The notes below the pieces were generated by a model. That model worked only from the letters and a program-made list of their open reading frames with translations, was not told where the DNA came from and made no database searches. Source: JAQBGV01 sp032128395 (lineage in GTDB: Bacteria; Planctomycetota; UBA8108; UBA1146). From it: a stretch of 64,000 nt of DNA. The translations under genes were made by a program, and so were the position numbers. This document shows, in pieces, positions 60,953 to 64,000 of this stretch (the stretch's first letter is position 1; each line of letters begins with the position of its first letter). The stretch lies in the NCBI GenBank assembly GCA_032128395.1, contig JAQBGV010000046.1:1-64000 (forward strand), in the 5' to 3' direction.

Positions 60953-63340
60953 ATGAAATCCCCGATCCTGACCACTCTGGTGGGACTGCTGCTCGCGACG
61001 ACTCTGGGTGCCGCGGACACTCTGGCGCCGATCGCACCCGACTTCTCCGCGTACGACACCGATGGCGACCGGATTCGCGATGACCTTTTCCTGGAGGCGT
61101 CGGAGTTCGCGAACGACGCGGCTTCTCGCCTCCCCGTGATTCTCGTCCTCGCCGGTGCGCCTGGCCCCGCGGACAGTGCTCTCATCGAGAGTCTCGGCGG
61201 CACGATCCTCAACGAGTATCACCACGCCCTGAACGGGTTCGCCGTCGATATTCCGGCGGCGGCGCTCGGAGCACTGCGCGACGGACTCGGCGCCCGGCTC
61301 GTCGGTGTCACCCGGGTCTACGCGACCGAAGCCACCCTCGATGACACCCTGTACCAGGCCCGGATCCGCCAAGCCGCGTGGGGGGGCGGGTACCGGGGGA
61401 ATTCGAATACCACCGTTCTGGTCTTGGACTCCGGGTTCGATGACAGCCACGCGGACCTCGCCGGGCGGGTGGTGTCGGGTTGCTGGGCCGACTTCTCGGC
61501 GAGCGGTCTCGCGAGCCCGAGAGATTTCTACAGCCACGGCACCCTGGTCGCTTCCATCGCGGTCGGCGACGGCAGCGCCTACGGCACCACGCTCACTCCG
61601 ACGATCACTACCGTCAGCGACGGTTGGCACCCCGGCGACGGGGCGACGAGCTACTACTCGTTCCACAAGATCATGAACCCCGGAGCGACCACGCTGACCT
61701 TCAACTTCGCCGCGGGGGCGACCGCGACGTTCGGACTGAGCGACTTCAACTGGCAGACCGTCGCCAGCGGCAGCGGACCGACTGGCTCGATCCTCACCCA
61801 CACCCCCGCCCTCGGCGGTTTCTACAACTCGTACCTGTCGATCTGGAACAACAACAACTGGTCCCCGTATCGCGTCCGCGCGGTGCACCCCGTCTCCGGA
61901 GGCCCGTACCCCTTCGACGGGCAGAACTACCTGAGCGGGGCCGCGCCCGAAGCGATGCTCGGCGGAGTGAAGATCCTGAACGACGACGGCAGCGGGAACT
62001 CGGCGATGATGATCGCGGGTCTCAACTGGGCAGTCGCGAACCGCGACACCTACAATATCCGCATCATCAACATGAGCGTCGCGCTCCTCGGGGGGACGAC
62101 CGATCCTGCGGTGAACACCGCGGTGCAGAACTGCGCGAACAACGGGATCCTGGTGGTGTGCACCGCCGCGAACGACTTCCCGAACCTCACCATTCCGTCG
62201 CCGGGGATCTCGCCCTACGCGCTGACGGTCGGTGCGGTGAACGATGCTCAGGAGATGGCGAACTACTCCTCGAACGGCGCACTCGGGAGCAACAAGCCCG
62301 ACGTCGTCGCCCCGGGCGGCTCGATCGTCCGCGGGTCGATGGTCACCGGCGCGGACTCGAACGACGGGGACGCCTTCGGAAACTTCCCCCAGGCTCAGAT
62401 GAACATCCATCGCAATGGGTACGGCACTTCCATGGCCGCGCCGCACGTCGCCGGGCTCGCTGCGATCCTCATCGACGTCCAGGAGACGAACGGCAACCCG
62501 TGGCAACCGACCCTGGCCCGGGTGATGGAGCTCAAGGGGCTGATCTGTATGACCGCGACCGAGACCAACCAGCCCGGAGAGATGCAGTGGAACTTCGGGA
62601 GCATGCCGACGACGCCGTCGGGGAACGACCCGACCCTCGACCGAGGAGGCAAGGACGTCGTCGAGGGGTACGGTCAGATCAACGCCGACGCGCCGGCGCT
62701 CGCCAGCTGGTTCCCCTTCTCGATCCCGACCCAGAACCCGCTCCCGATCGAGTTCGGGTACTTCCCGTGGGAACGCCGTTGTTGGGCGATGAGACTCCCG
62801 ACGATCGTTCCCGGGACCACCTACACGATCAACGGCTTCCCGTACGGTGGCCCTCTCACCGACTGCGACATCTATCTCTACGAGACCACCCCGACCGCGA
62901 CCGGTCAGCCGGTGATCTTCCTCTCCTCGACGAACGTCGGCCTGACCGAGAACATCACCTTCACCGCCGACGCGAGCACGCCACCTCTGTACATCGTGGT
63001 GAAGAAAGTCGGAGCCAACGGCACGGGAACCTTCGGGCTCGATATTCAGACCTCATCGGGAGGGACGAACTTCCGCCGCGGTGACGTCAACTCCGACGAC
63101 CTGCAGAACATCGCGGACGCAGTCGCGCTCCTCGGGTTCCTGTTCAGCGGCGGCGCCGCGTTGGCGTGCGACGAGGCCGGCGATGTGAACGACGATGGAA
63201 ACCTGGACATCGCCGACGCTGTGTCGTTGCTCGGGTACCTGTTCTCGGGGGCAGCGGCCCCGCCGAACCCGTTCATCAACTGCGGCCCGGACACGGATGG
63301 CGACAACGTAAACTGCACGAATCCGACCGGGAGCTGCTGA
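60953..63340 (+). CDS. Subtilisin-family (S8) secreted protease with C-terminal dockerin
   Basis: A 795-residue protein. ATG 60953 follows GGAGG and starts a signal peptide (LTTLVGLLLATTLGA). A propeptide-like region (about 45-125) precedes the S8 domain, with Asp159 in VLVLDSGFDD, His195 in YSHGTLVAS and Ser493 in GTSMAAPHVAG. The His-Ser distance is about 300 residues rather than about 160, because of an inserted beta-rich domain (about 205-320). The C-terminus has two dockerin-like motifs (RRGDVNSDDLQNIADAVALL; GDVNDDGNLDIADAVSLLGY). An extracellular peptidase whose dockerin may attach it to a partner. Confidence 0.93.
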   Translation: MKSPILTTLVGLLLATTLGAADTLAPIAPDFSAYDTDGDRIRDDLFLEASEFANDAASRLPVILVLAGAPGPADSALIESLGGTILNEYHHALNGFAVDIPAAALGALRDGLGARLVGVTRVYATEATLDDTLYQARIRQAAWGGGYRGNSNTTVLVLDSGFDDSHADLAGRVVSGCWADFSASGLASPRDFYSHGTLVASIAVGDGSAYGTTLTPTITTVSDGWHPGDGATSYYSFHKIMNPGATTLTFNFAAGATATFGLSDFNWQTVASGSGPTGSILTHTPALGGFYNSYLSIWNNNNWSPYRVRAVHPVSGGPYPFDGQNYLSGAAPEAMLGGVKILNDDGSGNSAMMIAGLNWAVANRDTYNIRIINMSVALLGGTTDPAVNTAVQNCANNGILVVCTAANDFPNLTIPSPGISPYALTVGAVNDAQEMANYSSNGALGSNKPDVVAPGGSIVRGSMVTGADSNDGDAFGNFPQAQMNIHRNGYGTSMAAPHVAGLAAILIDVQETNGNPWQPTLARVMELKGLICMTATETNQPGEMQWNFGSMPTTPSGNDPTLDRGGKDVVEGYGQINADAPALASWFPFSIPTQNPLPIEFGYFPWERRCWAMRLPTIVPGTTYTINGFPYGGPLTDCDIYLYETTPTATGQPVIFLSSTNVGLTENITFTADASTPPLYIVVKKVGANGTGTFGLDIQTSSGGTNFRRGDVNSDDLQNIADAVALLGFLFSGGAALACDEAGDVNDDGNLDIADAVSLLGYLFSGAAAPPNPFINCGPDTDGDNVNCTNPTGSC

Positions 63341-63364
63341 GGCCGACGGGGCCAAGAGATCGCT

Positions 63365-63405
63365 CGTGGAAGAGGGCCGGCGCGTCGCGCCGGCCCTCTT
63401 CCACG
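63365..63405 (+). terminator. Strong hairpin after the protease gene
   Basis: A perfect 20-base inverted repeat (63365-63384 with 63386-63405) around a single base, so a very stable GC-rich hairpin lies 25 bases after the stop. Only a short T-rich stretch (TTCTC) follows. Symmetric, so it could act in both directions. Confidence 0.75.
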
Positions 63406-63614
63406 TTCTCGCGGGCGAAACCCTCACGATTCGTGCCCCGGGACTAGCGGTCCCATCATCAGCCTCGGCGGTATCTGTATTTCTGAGGCCACTCAGCGGA
63501 AGTCCGACACGAACGAGGGTGGAACCGAGTGTCCACTCGGCGGGGGCGGTACGGTTGGAGGCTCCGCCCGAGCGGAGGCAGGGATCGGGACACCTCGAGG
63601 AGGAGGGATCGACC

Positions 63615-64000
63615 ATGAAACGCTTTGTCGCTGGACTCGTGAGCACATGCGCATTGTTCTTCTCGGCCGACGCCGACGCACAGAACCCGGACTACGTCTT
63701 CACGGTCGGCACTGGGTCGGGCGCACCCAACACTACAGTGTCGATCCCGGTCACCCTGGACAACAACGGCTCGGACATTCAAGGCTGGTCGTTCGGACTG
63801 TGCAACGACGCCGCGGCCGTGATGCCCACATCCATCGACCCCGCGGACTCGGCGACCGTCAACGGCGGGGGGCCCGTCGACTTTTCTTCGACTCTCCTCT
63901 TTGCGAATGGCTGGAACCAGGGGGTCGTCATCAGCCTCTTCGGCCTGTTCTCTCTCCCCGCCGGAACGCTGGGTTTCGTCCCCGCCATCGCCGATTATCT
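63615..64000 (+). CDS. Secreted cohesin-like protein, cut by the window edge
   Basis: Partial gene, open to the last base. ATG 63615 is preceded by GGAGGAGGG, a strong ribosome site. A signal peptide (MKRFVAGLVSTCALFFSADA, cleavage near DAQ) precedes a beta-rich domain: PNTTVSIPVTLDNNGSDIQG then GWSFGLCNDAAAVMPTSID. This matches the cohesin-like repeats of the 598-residue protein at 25888-27684, so a C-terminal dockerin can be expected beyond the window. Its upstream region holds an inverted repeat (63525-63540, CCGAGTG-TC-CACTCGG). Confidence 0.8.
   Translation, partial: MKRFVAGLVSTCALFFSADADAQNPDYVFTVGTGSGAPNTTVSIPVTLDNNGSDIQGWSFGLCNDAAAVMPTSIDPADSATVNGGGPVDFSSTLLFANGWNQGVVISLFGLFSLPAGTLGFVPAIADY

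Overview
The window is a GC-rich chromosomal segment, most likely from a member of the Planctomycetota. This is an inference from several features: secreted proteins carrying paired dockerin-like motifs of the type RGDVN-D--NIADAV-LL--LF, a Ser/Thr kinase fused to TolB-like and TPR modules, very large secreted proteins, and an ECF sigma/anti-sigma pair. No tRNA, rRNA, CRISPR array, transposase or phage structural operon was seen. Genes are packed with many 4-base ATGA/GTGA overlaps, so most belong to clear operons.

Layout. (1) 107-631: a small secreted His/Cys-containing protein. (2) 1169-4636: rmlB-rmlD-rmlA-rmlC, a complete dTDP-L-rhamnose operon. (3) 4643-22722: a surface-polysaccharide locus. 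It holds two paralogous capsule-synthesis (KpsC/KpsS-like, PF05159-type) enzymes. It also holds a tightly overlapping cassette of SDR, aldehyde dehydrogenase, NeuB-like synthase, NeuA-like CMP-transferase, fused transketolase and HAD phosphatase, which looks like the pathway to an unusual CMP-activated ulosonic acid. Alongside are a Wzm/Wzt-type ABC exporter, a sulfotransferase, two methyltransferases and a GT2-GT4 fusion glycosyltransferase. (4) 22723-30764: a structured intergenic element, a Ser/Thr kinase with TPRs, two dockerin-bearing secreted proteins, a TPR lipoprotein and a GNAT acetyltransferase. (5) 30820-38728: a 1917-residue RHS protein with an N-terminal dockerin and a C-terminus built from repeats that resemble the signature of contractile-injection-system tube proteins, then two lipoproteins and a decayed dockerin remnant. 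(6) 53277-38729 (minus strand): ECF sigma factor, anti-sigma/VWA protein (5' end in another frame) and two giant modular envelope proteins of 1135 and 2369 residues, apparently one operon. (7) 60751-53653 (minus strand): a MacAB-TolC-like export operon with two FtsX permeases, flanked by a Cys-rich secreted protein and a lipoprotein. (8) 60953 to the end: a subtilisin-family protease with a dockerin, a strong terminator, and the start of another secreted protein cut off by the window edge.

How the genes fit together (inference). The left third makes, decorates (sulfate, methyl) and exports a rhamnose- and ulosonate-containing glycan through an ABC-dependent route. The right two thirds encode envelope and surface functions: secreted dockerin proteins, an RHS filament, a sigma-controlled giant-protein system and a tripartite exporter. 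The best candidates for undescribed biology are the six-gene ulosonate cassette, the sigma/anti-sigma-VWA/giant-protein operon, and the RHS protein with injection-tube-like repeats.
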